A DNA stretch of 64,000 bases, from assembly GCF_000218685.1 (NCBI RefSeq), contig NW_006763295.1:1215893-1279892 (forward strand), given 5' to 3'. A program made the translations under genes and the position numbers. Positions 34,829 to 46,522 of this stretch are shown in pieces; position 1 is the first letter of the stretch, and the number at the start of each line of letters is the position of its first letter. The notes below the pieces were generated by a model, which was not told the origin of the DNA, ran no database searches, and saw only the letters and a program-made list of their open reading frames with translations. The DNA comes from Serpula lacrymans var. lacrymans S7.9. Taxonomy: Eukaryota; Basidiomycota; Agaricomycetes; Boletales; Serpulaceae.

Positions 34829-37119
34829 CTACGAAGGGCCCTTTTTCGATGTGGAAGGCTCCGAAAATGCGCTGGCTCCCTTTCCCCAATCCTTCGCCCG
34901 TTCTCCCCAGTCCTCCCTTACTCCCCAGATATGATCCTCGCTTAACCGAGGTGCTTCAGGCCGTTCCAACAATGAATTGAAGTGGTTGCCAGTATCCTTT
35001 CTGCTTGACTCGTCGTCTCTCATACTGTCCTCGTCTCGAATGGAATCTGGGCTTGTGGAAGGTCTACTAAGCAGTGATCCTGTCAATGCGCTTTCCCATT
35101 TACGGGAACTGGGAGGGAGAGGCGTCCACTTCTCCTCGCTGAAATAGACCGAGCTCGACATTTCCATTAAGCGTGAAAGGGCACGCTTGAATGCAAACTG
35201 TTCGTCTTGACCTAGCTCCAGATGTCAGCCGATCAATAGGGGCAGTATGATTAATTACTGTGACTTACCAGAAAATATTGATAACTTATCTAGAGCTAGC
35301 GGAGCCGGGCTCATGGGAGCTTCTGACATTCCGGGTGAATCATAGGTAGATATGTTTGGGCGATTTCTATCTTGTGTTTCTCCCAGGGATTCCACGTGCA
35401 AAATATCTCGTCCATCATCCACCGACAATCCTGCCCCAGAAAAAAAGAGGGCCTCAGGTTTCGCTTCAGCATGGCAGATGATCCGGCAGCGTGATTCATA
35501 TAGTGCATCTATTAGGGAAATGAAGCGTCGAGCCTGGTTCTTATCAGAAAGTTCGAGGGTCGGGATGGATGATATTATGATCGTATGATAATTAGAAGCA
35601 AGCGTCAAGTAATCAGCAGATCCTAGAGACTTCGGAGGGAAATATTAGAACAGCATAATAAGTGTGAATTGAATGAATTACTTCTTCACATAGCTGCGCA
35701 AAGGTATATTTGCAAGCACCGCCCGATACCCAGGGTACTTTTATCTGTCGACCAAACACATGCAGCGTCTGGCTACGTGGTTCTGTGATGAAGCTGATAA
35801 TCAATGAGGTACAACAACCATACACAATACAACAAACCATAGCTAAAGTTGGATTTGACCTTGTCCTCGAAGGCTTCGCTTTCATCCCACGTATACCAGT
35901 TACTGTCATCACCATTACGGACAACTCTCCAATCGTGCTCTGATTCCAAAGCCATCACAGGACACCGAGCTTTCAGCGCATCCACAAATGGCTCGAGTCT
36001 TTCTCTTTGGACACCATTACGATAAAGATCATCCGGAACTTTGTTGGAGGTGCCTACGACAACACCTCCCATACGCCAAAACCACGAGAGAACATCCGCC
36101 AGTAATCCGGCGCTTGACACGTCCAAAAGTTGGACTTCATCAAAGACGAGAAGCCAGTGACGGCGGAGTAATCGCAATGCCACCATGAATGCAATAGTAG
36201 GCGTTGAGCCAGATAGACTATTTCCAGGACCCAAACGCCTTGTCCACTTAGTCGGCAGTAAACTTAGCTTGCTGAGTTCTCGCCAGCTTTCACGGAGTGA
36301 CCTGTTCCATGGTGCGGCTTCTTCAGGGGCGATAGCGGCGGCACGAGAGACGGACATTCTCCGCTGGGTTTCTTCCCATACGGCACGGTATATTTCTATT
36401 ACGAATTGATTGTAGTGTTTGCGAGCCTTGTGCGGCGATGGGAAGGAGGAATACCACAAGTCAACAAGGAAACTTTTACCTGATCCCGGAGACCCGGTTA
36501 GCAGGAGCCCCTGTGAAATTATCTATCAAGGTGCGCGCAGCCAATCCAGGATGTCCTTCCTACCTTGGGGGTGTCTAAAGACGCCAACTCCTCGGAGAGG
36601 CTCTTGATACGAACAAGGGATGTTACATCTGATGTGAGTTCGGCCTCCTTGCTGGTATCAGACCACCAAGGACCTTCCGATATGGCAGTGGTACCAAAGC
36701 TAGCATCCGTGATAGGAGTAGTATGAAAGAGGCCGGATGACAATGCAGGGGGTGCATAATCTCGCAACACCTTTTGTAGTCTCCTAAGCTATCAAACAGT
36801 GCTTTGCATCAGTGACTAAAAACAAGCAAAGTGACCATAGTAGCATTACCTCCATCACGACCCTAACCTGATTAGCATCGTATTGAATCCTACCTAATGT
36901 AACCAACCCACGGTATCTTTCCAAAAGATCGACTTGTTGTGGTAAGTTCGTAAAATCAGACCTGTCCGATCGAAACGAAGGAGAGCATGTGCCAGGGAAA
37001 ACAAAACTTGACTGCGCACGACTCCCATCTTTCGGAATTAGGGAATCACGCCAGTAAACGTGATGCCGGATTGTTCGTTTACATACCGTCCTGTTTGACC
37101 TGGTCGTCGTAAGCATCAT
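34829..37119 (-). CDS. AFG1: AFG1/LACE1-type mitochondrial AAA ATPase
   Basis: ATG 37119 or 37116, then an Arg/Thr-rich presequence-like N-terminus (MLTTTRSNRTVCKRTIRHHV). Next come QVDLLERYRGLVTLGRIQYD, GLLLTGSPGSGKSFLVDLWY (Walker A, about 36490), LVFDEVQLLDVSSAGLLADV (Walker B, about 36130), GTSNKVPDDLYRNGVQRERL, and the C-terminal LASNYHTIIISSIPTLELSD and ARRFISLIDALYE. Stop at 34829-34831. Members are mitochondrial inner-membrane ATPases that help remove or assemble respiratory-chain subunits. The C-terminal 110 residues are acidic and disordered. All key ATPase motifs are present; about seven introns. Confidence 0.87.
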
Positions 37120-38097
37120 GATCGTGATCAGGAGCTTGTCATGAGATACAATGTTACTGTGATAAGAATCAAGTATGAGTACATTACCATTCACAGGAGG
37201 AACAGGTCCCGCCGTCCTCCGTCGGATGTTCTCCTAGTATACTGTCAGCGTGTACTCAGCGACTCCGCCGCCGAAAGTTTATTCCCCACGTCAACTTCTT
37301 CAAGAGTAATAGTCTTATCGCATGGCATAAACCTTACCGTCGCCTTCAAAAATACTGGCGGCATTATAGAAAACCCAGATTTTATTGATTCCCCCGGGTC
37401 CACAGAAGATCAATAACTCCATAAGCTAACTCGGAATCCGGACCTAAGCTGGTAGTATAACTTTCATTACACATATTATAAAACAGTGTGTTAAAGACAT
37501 GAAGCAGAACAGCAAACAGAGCTGAGGCAGGAAAGCAGGATGCGAAAAGTAGCAGAGGACAAGCACCTGAGCCGTCCACGCACACAATATAATCTGGAGG
37601 CCTCCGATAGATACTAAAACTCAGGGGATAAGTAATGTAATTGTTAAAAGCGAGACTGGAGGATATATAGTGATAGACAACGTCGATGTTTGACAGGGGT
37701 TGTTGGGGCGGCAGTAGCGGATAAGGAGATCCACTTATCAAATAAATAAGGGGGAGAAGATATGGCGATGGTATACGAATGTATTGAGAATGTGTAGTTT
37801 GATGCCTTGATTGCGGAAAAACAGGTGGGAGATTGGGCGGTGAGTCAAGGTAATATACATGATGGTGATGTGATGTCCGATAAGAGCCTATCCAAGATGA
37901 GCTGCCATGCCTAAATTAGAGTACGTTCCGATGCTAGTCAGTGGGATAGAACACCGATGACATCGCACAGTATGAGAATATGCCCTCTTGAAGAAAGTAA
38001 ACCTTGTTCAAAAGCGAAGCCTTTCAGCCACAGTTAGAGCGGACCAAAGCTTGAAAGGATTCCTGGGTGCTTTAACGCGTTACGCCCGCAACGAACA
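37120..38097. other. Intergenic
   Basis: 978 bp upstream of the AFG1-like gene and downstream of the HSP20-domain gene. An open frame at 37382-37741 (-) has no ATG and no recognisable domain. Nothing else seen. Confidence 0.4.
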
Positions 38098-40463
38098 CTA
38101 GCCTTGAGGGCCGAAACAGGTAGCTGGGGACGGACGACGAGGTACAATAATACGAAGCAATTCTCCATCGAACTCGGCACGAACCTGTGCTAGATCGGCA
38201 TCGTAGCCGAAAGAGACACGACGCTCAAAGTGACCTAGTAAGATGTGAAATAAGTTTCTACAAATGCATTTGAATCATACAAACCACGCACCACCACCGG
38301 GCTCCCAAGAATCAGCAACGACATGCAGAATTCGACGCCTTCGAGTTGAAAGTGTGCTATAAAACGAATTAGTTCGCACCAACCAGTTTGGCTGTACTAA
38401 AGCCAGCTCACATTCCATCCCTTCGAAATCTGGGTAATCTAACGAGCAGACAATACTCGGTAATCCTAGTTTCTACCGCAATCCAAGTATCTGGAGGTGG
38501 AGCGTGGCACAAAAACGGTTCATATGGAGCGCGCAATGGCATACCGGCACCAGAATCCGTAGGTGGGGAAGGAGGCGATAGGATTACAGGTGCCTCCGGT
38601 GGCGGATATGAATTCGAAGAAGTGGAAGCCGTTCTCGACAACGAACGAGAACCGGAAGCATAAGGGTCTGCAGACAGAAACCGAGAATATGGTGGGGGGG
38701 GAGAAGATGGAACTCCGATAGAGTCTGAAGTCAGTTGTGACCTCGGCCTGGAATGTGAATCGTTCACGGGAGAGCTCGGGACAGGTGGTACAGGTAGTGG
38801 TCGTAAGCCTTCCACTGTCCCTCCGCTATGCGAACTCTGCTGCTCATTCTCCCTGTAAGAACTATTCTCATCAATTGAACCCGAGACGCGAGGTAGTAGA
38901 TTAAATGGTGTTTGCATTGGCAAAGGTAAGCTTGCTGTTGAGCTCCGATCAATCCACGTTGACTTTAGAGAAGAGTTTGGTTGCGCGGAAGAAGGCTCGT
39001 TGAAAGTTTTGGAGTGTGCGTCCGGTAACGAGTATGGACGGGAAAAAGGGAATACAGGGGTGCTTGTTGTTTGTAAGCGTGTATCTTGCGTTTGAGAGAG
39101 CTGTGCCGATGATGGATAAAGGTCCGTCTGATCCCGTGAGTGTTGGGCGCTTGGGGAATGGTCTGGGGAATGTGTCATTCCCACTGCGCTGGCGAGCTGC
39201 GGAGAAGTATTGGCTCTGCCCACGAGCTGAGTAGACGATAAAGAGGGTGAGGAAATAGATGAGCTGTCTCCCGAGTTGTCTCCAGAACTGTTGCCACCTG
39301 CACGTTGATGACTGAGCGAGTTAGATTGCGGTTGCGCTGACGGATCAGCGCTGTGCCTTTTGGAGGTGTGTGTGGCCGGATGAGCGGATGAAACCGTATT
39401 AGGAAAAGGATAGCTTGTAAGCTGTGCCGAGGGTGAAGGCAAAGGAACCTCTCGAGGTGAGTCGAACGATGCGTGTCTTTTAGAGAAAGAGGTTTGACGA
39501 TGAGGTGGAGGAAGATGGTGAGGATGAGGATGAGAATAATCTGAAAAAGAAAGCGTGACAACGGGTCAGTAAGGTTATGATGATGGTATCGGTGGATACA
39601 TATGGACGCTGGTCAGAGAAAATTGCGTAAAGACCAAACAGATCCAGCATGACAAATTTATCTCGCGAACGGGAACTCCGGATCTATCCGGTTCCTTAAG
39701 GAACTCGCGTTCCTTGGAGAACACAAAGTGGACCCAAAGAATTCCGGAACACAAGTGTATGCTGATTTCGGCCTTTAGCCATTGCCAGCTGATTCTCATA
39801 AATCTACGACAACAACATGGCTTGTCTCGAGGCAGGGCCACCTTGAAACGGCAGCTTGGCGCATTCGCAACTGCATCACGGGGAAATGGTAATAAATGTC
39901 CCAGCAGTGCGCGAACATGACAAACCCTAATAGGGTTTTCTAGCAGTGAAGGATCTGCCTGGTAAGCCATGACATCGTCTTCTATCATGCATCTCACCGC
40001 AACGTTCCGTGGCAGGACAACGAGCTGATTGTGAGAGGGAGCACACGGCCCGAAGGGATTGCAGAGGCAAATGATAGTAGCGCTAAGTCCTACCTAACTC
40101 TCTCGCTTTGGTATTCTTCGACTTCAACGCCATGTCCTTCTCGCCCGAAAGAGTCAATGAATGTGCATTGTTATCCATCTTCTCGAGAATAAGCGTTGAA
40201 TATCTCTTGAGGAGACGACGTCTTGTAGATGGTGAAGGTCGTAGGTCGGCGCCAGGGCTGTCGCGAGTGCTGCTGCGGTCGTTAGAAGATGTACGTGGCT
40301 GCGAAATTTGCGGAGGGTGCTCTGGACGCTGTTGATGGTCAATGCGAAAGAAGAAGGAGAAAAAAGAGGACGGGGAGGATAATGATCGCTTGTGAAAAGG
40401 ATAAGGGGATGGACGATGACCAGACGGTGATGATGGTAAAGGTAAAGGTAAATTGGAGGTCAT
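38098..40463 (-). CDS. HSP20 / alpha-crystallin-like domain protein with long disordered N-terminus
   Basis: ATG 40463 (MTSNLPLPLPSSPSGHRPSP). Exon 1 ends near 40094; exon 2 runs about 39542-38411 and is Ser/Pro/Gln-rich without fold. At its end it enters a small-heat-shock-like beta sandwich: DTWIAVETRITEYCLLVRLP, RFRRDGITLSTRRRRILHVV, ADSWEPGGG, and, after the last intron, HFERRVSFGYDADLAQVRAE with FDGELLRIIVPRR. Stop TAG at 38098-38100. The C-terminal domain matches the HSP20-like domain seen in basidiomycete proteins; the typical I-x-I tail is absent. Intron 1 (about 550 nt) is far longer than all others here, and may hide an exon or a separate transcript (open frame 39575-39997). Function unknown. 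Confidence 0.7.
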
Positions 40464-43400
40464 GCTTAGTGGACGGAATTTTGGAGCAGAACAGGCTTGG
40501 AGGAGCTAGTGTGTGGTGGCGTGGGAAATGAAGGGCAGGAGGCAGTCGGCACAACAAGCAGAACCAACAGGAGCAACCCTGGGAGTTATAAGCTGGTGCA
40601 CGCCCTGACGTCACCAGCGCATGTCTAATGCACAGCCCGCTCCCAGACGCCCTGAGTAAGAGCCACTAGTACTGTGCCTCTACCCCGCAGCGTCTTCTTA
40701 ATAAGGTCCTGAGACATCCCGCCTCTTGCCTGACAGAGCTCCCGCTCCACCCACCATGTTCCACGTCCTTTTCAATTTTCACCCTTCCATTGTCAGGTCA
40801 TCTTTTTGATGGAGAGCCCGCCGCATCAGCTCGTGGGCGCTACCAGCGGAAATTCACAATGGCCTGTGGAGCAGCTGAGTACTCGGGGGCTGCCCGCGGG
40901 TAAATGCTGGCGCCCTCCTTTTTTTTTCGTGTCGTCGGCGATATTCAAATATCCATTTACACGGTATCCACGGTATCCTTTTGGGAAACGTGCGATCTCT
41001 CGATGGGCTCAGTCAGTCGTTTGATCGTGCGAGGTACACTACCACTATGGGAGTGCTCAAACAATCAGACTTTGGAGACTTCCCTCTTTCATCTTTGTTG
41101 CACCCACTCGAGTGCAAATACATTTACTAGCTTTCAGCTGTGGGAATGTCGTACATTTCTCTGTGTAGCTAACATTTTGTGAGATTCCACGTTTTAGGGC
41201 CCTCCGCATAACTCAAACGTGTGCTAAATGTGCGATACATGTACCACGAGAGTTGTCTTGGCCGTAAAAGAGCCATTGTCTAAGATCTGTGTCTTGGAGC
41301 TTACAATTGTTGTCTCAGAAATATTATCATCGAAGCTATTGGGATTGCCTCATTGCCTGTACGTATGCGGTACACGAGTATGCTAGTGATATTCGTACTT
41401 CATAGCTATTAGTAATACCCTTGACTGTAGCCTGGTGTTACGTGTACTAGTAGCTGCATAGACTCTTGCCACTGATGCGTATGATGAGGGCCACAATAAT
41501 TCAGTGTGCTGCACTAAGACTACTCTCCCAGAGCTTCCCCGTCGGGACCGAGATAGGCTTGGTGAGCGTCTTTGCTAATAGTGTCTCCAGCAATCACTGT
41601 ACTCGGATGCATGTGGGGTTCACGGCACACACGGCATACTGTTATCCCGGCTCGAATTTCCATTTAGAGTGTTAACTGTTCCGTCAATCCTTCAAGTTTG
41701 TGTGCTGTGCACCACCTATTCAAGCAGCACCGTGCCTTCATGAGTCTCCGCACTGTACGGGTTGGGCACTACCATCCCCAATGTTTGATTTGGTGTGCAC
41801 TCCAGCTGTAGCTTCTTGTCTCAAATTTGCGACAAGATAGAAGGGGTCCCTGTTAATTTCTTTCGTGGTCCTGTATATCGAGAAGATGGGCTATGCGTAG
41901 TCATCCATTAGGTCTCACCGTCCAGCACCACAGCACATGGCATACAGCTAACCATGTGTGGCAAAATTTTGTCCGTTCCTCCATATTCAGCAAGTGGGCA
42001 CCATGAACACGGTAGCGCCTCAAACCTTCCATTTGCGAGGTTACCAATCTATTTTCATCTCATGCCAGCTTAATAGTTTGATTCATTCGCCGTCACCGCG
42101 GGAACATCGATTTTTCCCCTCCTCGGCCCTGCAAACGGCGGGAAATTTATCGGTTTTACTGGAAGTTCGCGCCATGCCCCGTATCTTGCTTAGCGCTGTA
42201 GTCCTGATGCGGGCCCAAATTTTGTTTGTGCGTTGTTCAGTGGATTAATCATTAAGACTTATGTGCAACAGCCTTTTCATTGCTGTTGAGAGGGAAATGA
42301 TTTCCATGATATAGCCGCACCAACTAGAGACAATGCGAAGAGCTGAGAGTGGCCACTGAACTATGGGGATCTGTGATATCACTGTTCAACGTTCAACATC
42401 TGATGCTACCGGGTGCTATCCACGTTCGAGTTATTCTTGAAGACAACCTCGAGAAGGGGCTGTCAGGTTGTCTGATGATGATAATGGCGGTGAGGGAAAT
42501 GGTAGGTAAACATAGGCGTTAACACTTCCCATAAATACCTACGTAAATAGTGTGTAGCTCGAGCTCACCATTATGAGGCGAATTTGTAGGAGCGGTTGTT
42601 GACCGCAAATTAGTGGGGCGGATGAATGGTTAGTTGAAATGCAATATAACACGGACAGCTCACAAAAAATCAAATTGGAGCTGTGAAGACGTCAAGTGGG
42701 TTCGGTAATAGTACATGCATAAACTTCGTGTTATCTTTGAGGCCTTCCTCTCCGTCAGAAGCCGTAAAATGAGAGTCGGTTTACTCACCTGTATGCCATA
42801 ATCACTGATTTAATTGAGTCTCGATGAAGAGCTTCAAGTTGACTGTATAGGAATTTGTTACAGCAACTTCGAGGGTGTGGAGTATCAGATCATGGTGAGC
42901 TATTTGGAAATATGGGGCCTGTAAAAATGCTGTGATATGTACACGCAAACAAAGTTTGGTAGGGAATTAAATGAAGACCTTAGGACCCCCAGAAATCCAG
43001 CGGTTTTCCCCGTGCTTCGCAACGTCGGGTTTAGCCAGTCTGTGCAGATTGGCAAGTCACTCACCTTCAATTCATTGCACACAAAAAGGAATAAGGCATG
43101 ACCTTGATTTTGATTGACACTACAATTGAAGCTACTTACCTTGCGCACTGCGGCAGATTTTACGGTACTTCTCTGAAAGAATATCAGTTATATCAGTTGT
43201 TTCTTCGATACAGCGGTGAGATGGTCGGTCAATCAATGCTACAAAATTGTTACCAATTTATCCTGCATTGGACTCGTCAATGCATCAGCTTGTGCACCAT
43301 GTTATTCGTGATTACTGAGTTCAATCTGTAGGCGGAGTAGTACAACCTTGAAGATAATCGAGACGAGACGGGCCGATGTACCCGATTTCCAAACACGCAT

Positions 43401-43922
43401 GCCGTGGGAGAGTTTACCTTTATGGGTTCAAGTTTAGTTTCCGCCGAGTCTGCGATATGTTGCCACAACTGATTGTTCTCACGAGGCCCGAAACGCGGTC
43501 TTACGAGAATATAGCCAGCAAAGACAATTCCCCTGCCTGAGCACAGGGAATCTCGTGAATTCCTTTGGAGGGACAAGAATACAAACAAAAAGAAAAGTAG
43601 TAGAAAAAGACTGCAAAATCAAATGAATCTAAAACATGAACACTGTAATATAATACTGTAGAAAAAATATAGATAAAAATTGGAAGATGTGGTGTGTTTA
43701 CTTTAGTAAGGTGAAGTTTTGAACATCTATGTGCTTTCAAAGTTCTGTGTTAGAATGAGTGACAAGTGGTTGTGTGTTTGATCTAAGAGTTTAGTTAATA
43801 AAACAATGTTTGTGTGAAAACCCATCTGGCCTTTTTGATCCAAAACATGCCTTGAAAAATGTATTGAGTGAGCTGTGTCCAGGTACTAGGAGAAGTAATA
43901 TAATGAAAACAAGGCAATTCCT
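40464..43922. other. Gene-poor 3.5-kb region at the genic/retroelement boundary
   Basis: Only short open frames on both strands, none with a recognisable domain or convincing splice pattern. The HSP20-domain gene promoter lies at its left end. No clear repeat is seen until about 43923. Non-coding transcripts cannot be judged by eye. Confidence 0.45.
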
Positions 43923-44015
43923 GCTATGTCTTGGTTCTCTCAATCCTTTCTGGTTACCCTTTTAGCTATCGGACTAGAAGTGACAGAATCCTTTACTCAT
44001 TTCCTTTTTCCTTTT
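43923..44015 (+). repeat. Degenerate LTR fragment of gypsy family 1
   Basis: The stretch beginning TGCTATGTCTTGGTTCTC resembles positions 44067-44150 of the intact LTR next to it, with many substitutions. It is an old relic into or beside which the complete element inserted. Confidence 0.5.
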
Positions 44016-44034
44016 ACTTTCCTTTCATTCCCAC

Positions 44035-44730
44035 TGTAAGGACCATTTCATTATTTCCCTATCTTTGCTATGTCTTGGTTCTCGAACACTTTTCCCGTTA
44101 CACCTCTGGCTCTAGGGCTAGAGGTATCCTTTGCCATTTTACTTCTCATAGCCCTCACAGGCTTTCTTAACCATCGCTACCACTTTATATCACAGATCAG
44201 AGACTGGGCATCGCCCCCAGCCAGCCAGCACACTGGCTAGGGACTGGTAGTAGGCATCTCGCCAACCAGCTCCAAGCCCTAGTAAAGCCTGGTAATACTA
44301 ATAACACCTTATTTAGGATCGTACCTCATCATGAGGATACGGTTCCTGAACACGCATGACAATCCTCTATTATTAGTACAAGTCTCTCACCTGCTGATTA
44401 ATCAAGTCAGAAGTCGTACAATAGTTACTCTCCCTTTTTCTTATTGGTTGATTAATTCCTCAGACCACTTTTCGTATATTCTCCTTTCGGTCTGAGGAAC
44501 GGACAGTTCCCTATATAAAGCCTTACCTATTCATGTATGGCTCCTCAGTTTTCTATTACTGAATTTACCCGCTTTACTCCTCAACAAGAACCTTTGAAGC
44601 TTACCTCTCAAAGTCCTCTACTCGCTATATTTGCTAGCGTCTGTCGACCTCAAGCTCATTGAACCCTTACTCCCTGCAAGTGCAGAAGGAGATAGGTTTA
44701 GTTTTTGTTATAGTTTATCGTTGCCTCACA
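44035..44730 (+). repeat. 5' LTR of gypsy element 1
   Basis: It begins TGTAAGGACC and ends GCCTCACA. TATA box at 44512-44519. It is identical to the 3' LTR except for C versus T within a CpG at about 44320. Confidence 0.95.
44512..44519 (+). promoter_or_regulatory. TATA box of gypsy element 1
   Basis: TATATAAA, 35 nt before 44547, the position where the mRNA should start if the element self-primes. Confidence 0.6.
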
Positions 44731-44731
44731 A

Positions 44732-44742
44732 AATAGAAAACT
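44732..44742 (+). other. Self-complementary primer binding site, element 1
   Basis: AATAGAAAACT, 1 nt after the 5' LTR, is the exact reverse complement of AGTTTTCTATT at 44547-44557 in the LTR. No TGG-type tRNA primer site is present. This is the arrangement used by Tf1 and sushi-type elements, where the first 11 nt of the mRNA prime reverse transcription. Confidence 0.65.
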
Positions 44743-44961
44743 CACTCTACAATCCGTTCACAGTGCACCATCTCGCTTGAACCCATTATAGCCCTAACCT
44801 ACCTTTTCCTTCATCCCTCGGACGTGTTGTCATTCACCGTCCTCCTACCCATTAAACCAATCCACTTGCCTTCTAGCTAAGCTAGCTAGTTGCCCTCTCC
44901 AACATTCCTACCCACCTCGAAGTAATACTCTTACTTGTTTTTGCTCAAGTCCTCACCCTAG

Positions 44962-46378
44962 CCGTCATCTTTGATCACTTCTACAATCGTCAAACTGTCG
45001 AACACCAGAGAGAGCCTAGTAACGGACGAAGAACAACGTTCACTCGAGGAATTCCACCGCGCCCTCAACAACCGAGACCTCCACGTTGCAGTACCTGTCA
45101 ATGCTGCCACGGACCCCCAGCCTGCCCACAGTGACACAGAAACTGAGTACTACGAAGACTCATCAGCCGCCTCTTCCCCCATCTCTGAACTAGAAGGACT
45201 AGTTCTTGCCGTCGACGATTTAGCATTCAAAATCTCCCAACTCCGCCAATACGTTGCGCTTACTCGAATACGCATCTGCAGCTGCTCAAACCTGCTTTTG
45301 GGAATCCGATCAAGCGTCCAGAGAATTGTTCAGGTTCAATTTGATACACCTAGAGCACCTACCGATTGAAGTCTACGAACAGAGAATTCTAGAACCCCCT
45401 CGTCGGAACGACAGTGAAGAAAGACGAGCCCTCAGACGACGGGCGGCAGAACATAAAACAGCGCTTCTCATACTATCCGACGGAATCTCCCCACGCATCT
45501 ATCACCTTCAGAACTACGTTGAAACTCCCCAACTTGCGTTCTCGCCAGAACAGGACGGGAGAGAGATCCATTACCTGCTTCCCTGTGGGATCATCATCCA
45601 CCGACGACCCTACTCCGCACCCTACCTAGAATTCCTTACGCCATATCTTGAACCATCCAAAATTGACGTATACGTTACAGCGTCATTTAATCCTACCCCT
45701 CTTGAACTTCTTTTTACGAGAATTGGAATTTACGAAACCGATCTCATCAAGTTCTATCGAGAGATACCATTCTTCTTCGATGTCCCCCTCACTCCCGAAC
45801 AGAACAACACCTTCAACCCACGAGACTATCTCAAGACAGGAGTCCACGTATTAGTTGTCACCCCTTTCTGCTGCGACGCAATACGAAGGATAGTAGCCTG
45901 CATATCGCAATTTCGCAGACTAGTATTTAAGATTGGACACGAGATCCTCGAAGGAAGAGATTGGGAAAGAGAACGAAGACAGATCAGGAACATCTGTCAA
46001 TTGTTCAGAGAATACCAAAACTACACAAAGGAAGTTTTTGATTTAGTCATCCGCCACCCCACAGATCGTTTCATCATTACCGAGGTCAACACCGAGTTCT
46101 GGGGAGTACTTATTCGAGATAACAACAGAGTCTACTCGCAGTACAAACCAGGGTACCATCTGACCCACAGAAATTTCTCTTATATCCCTCCCATCTCATC
46201 ATTAATCCGAGGAAACGTTCTTATTGAAAGAACCCCCTCACCAGACGAAGCAACCTCGAATTTGGACAGTAACTCTACCACTAGCTCACAGGTGGAAAGA
46301 GATTTGGAAGAAGAAGAAAATATTTTTGGATTCACTTCTAACGATTGGAGTGATGAGTTTGATTACGATTCAAACTAA
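44962..46378 (+). CDS. ORF0 of gypsy element 1: AUG-less open frame before gag, unknown function
   Basis: Frame 45194-46378 is open for 394 codons. It overlaps a second open frame, 44962-45369. If a +1 shift occurs near CTTACTC (45259-45265) they join into about 470 codons. Neither has an in-frame ATG. The protein is acidic/basic mixed, with ISQLRQYVAL, LEYASAAAQTCFWESD, a central HYLLPCGIIIHRRP, FNPTPLELLFTRIGIYETD, and an acidic C-terminus DWSDEFDYDSN. No Cys-His finger or enzyme motif is seen. It ends 145 nt before the gag ATG. Gypsy elements normally begin with gag, so this is an extra frame. It may start at a non-AUG codon or be spliced; it could also be a relic. Confidence 0.5.
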
Positions 46379-46522
46379 ATAAACCTCGTTTCAATCTTCA
46401 AAGTGTTTTCCGAATACCGAAACCCAAAGCCGTCCATAGAACCGGAGACTCCGCCCAGACAAACCCTACCGCTACCACCTACACGCCCACGCCCACCTCC
46501 AATCCCTCCAAAACCCTCATCC

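Noticed and set aside
37382..37741. 119-codon open frame on -
   Set aside because: No ATG start, no domain, no splice context.
39575..39997. 140-codon open frame on - as a separate gene
   Set aside because: It has no recognisable domain and lies in what looks like intron 1 of the HSP20-domain gene; kept only as a note there.
41670..41705. Short string TTCCGTCAATCCTTCAAGTTT resembling the complement of the 18S rRNA universal core
   Set aside because: The match is about 20 nt with gaps and the flanks do not continue as rRNA.
41466..43331. Several 70-100 codon open frames in the gene-poor region
   Set aside because: They lack recognisable motifs or a consistent splice pattern and are expected by chance in 3.5 kb.
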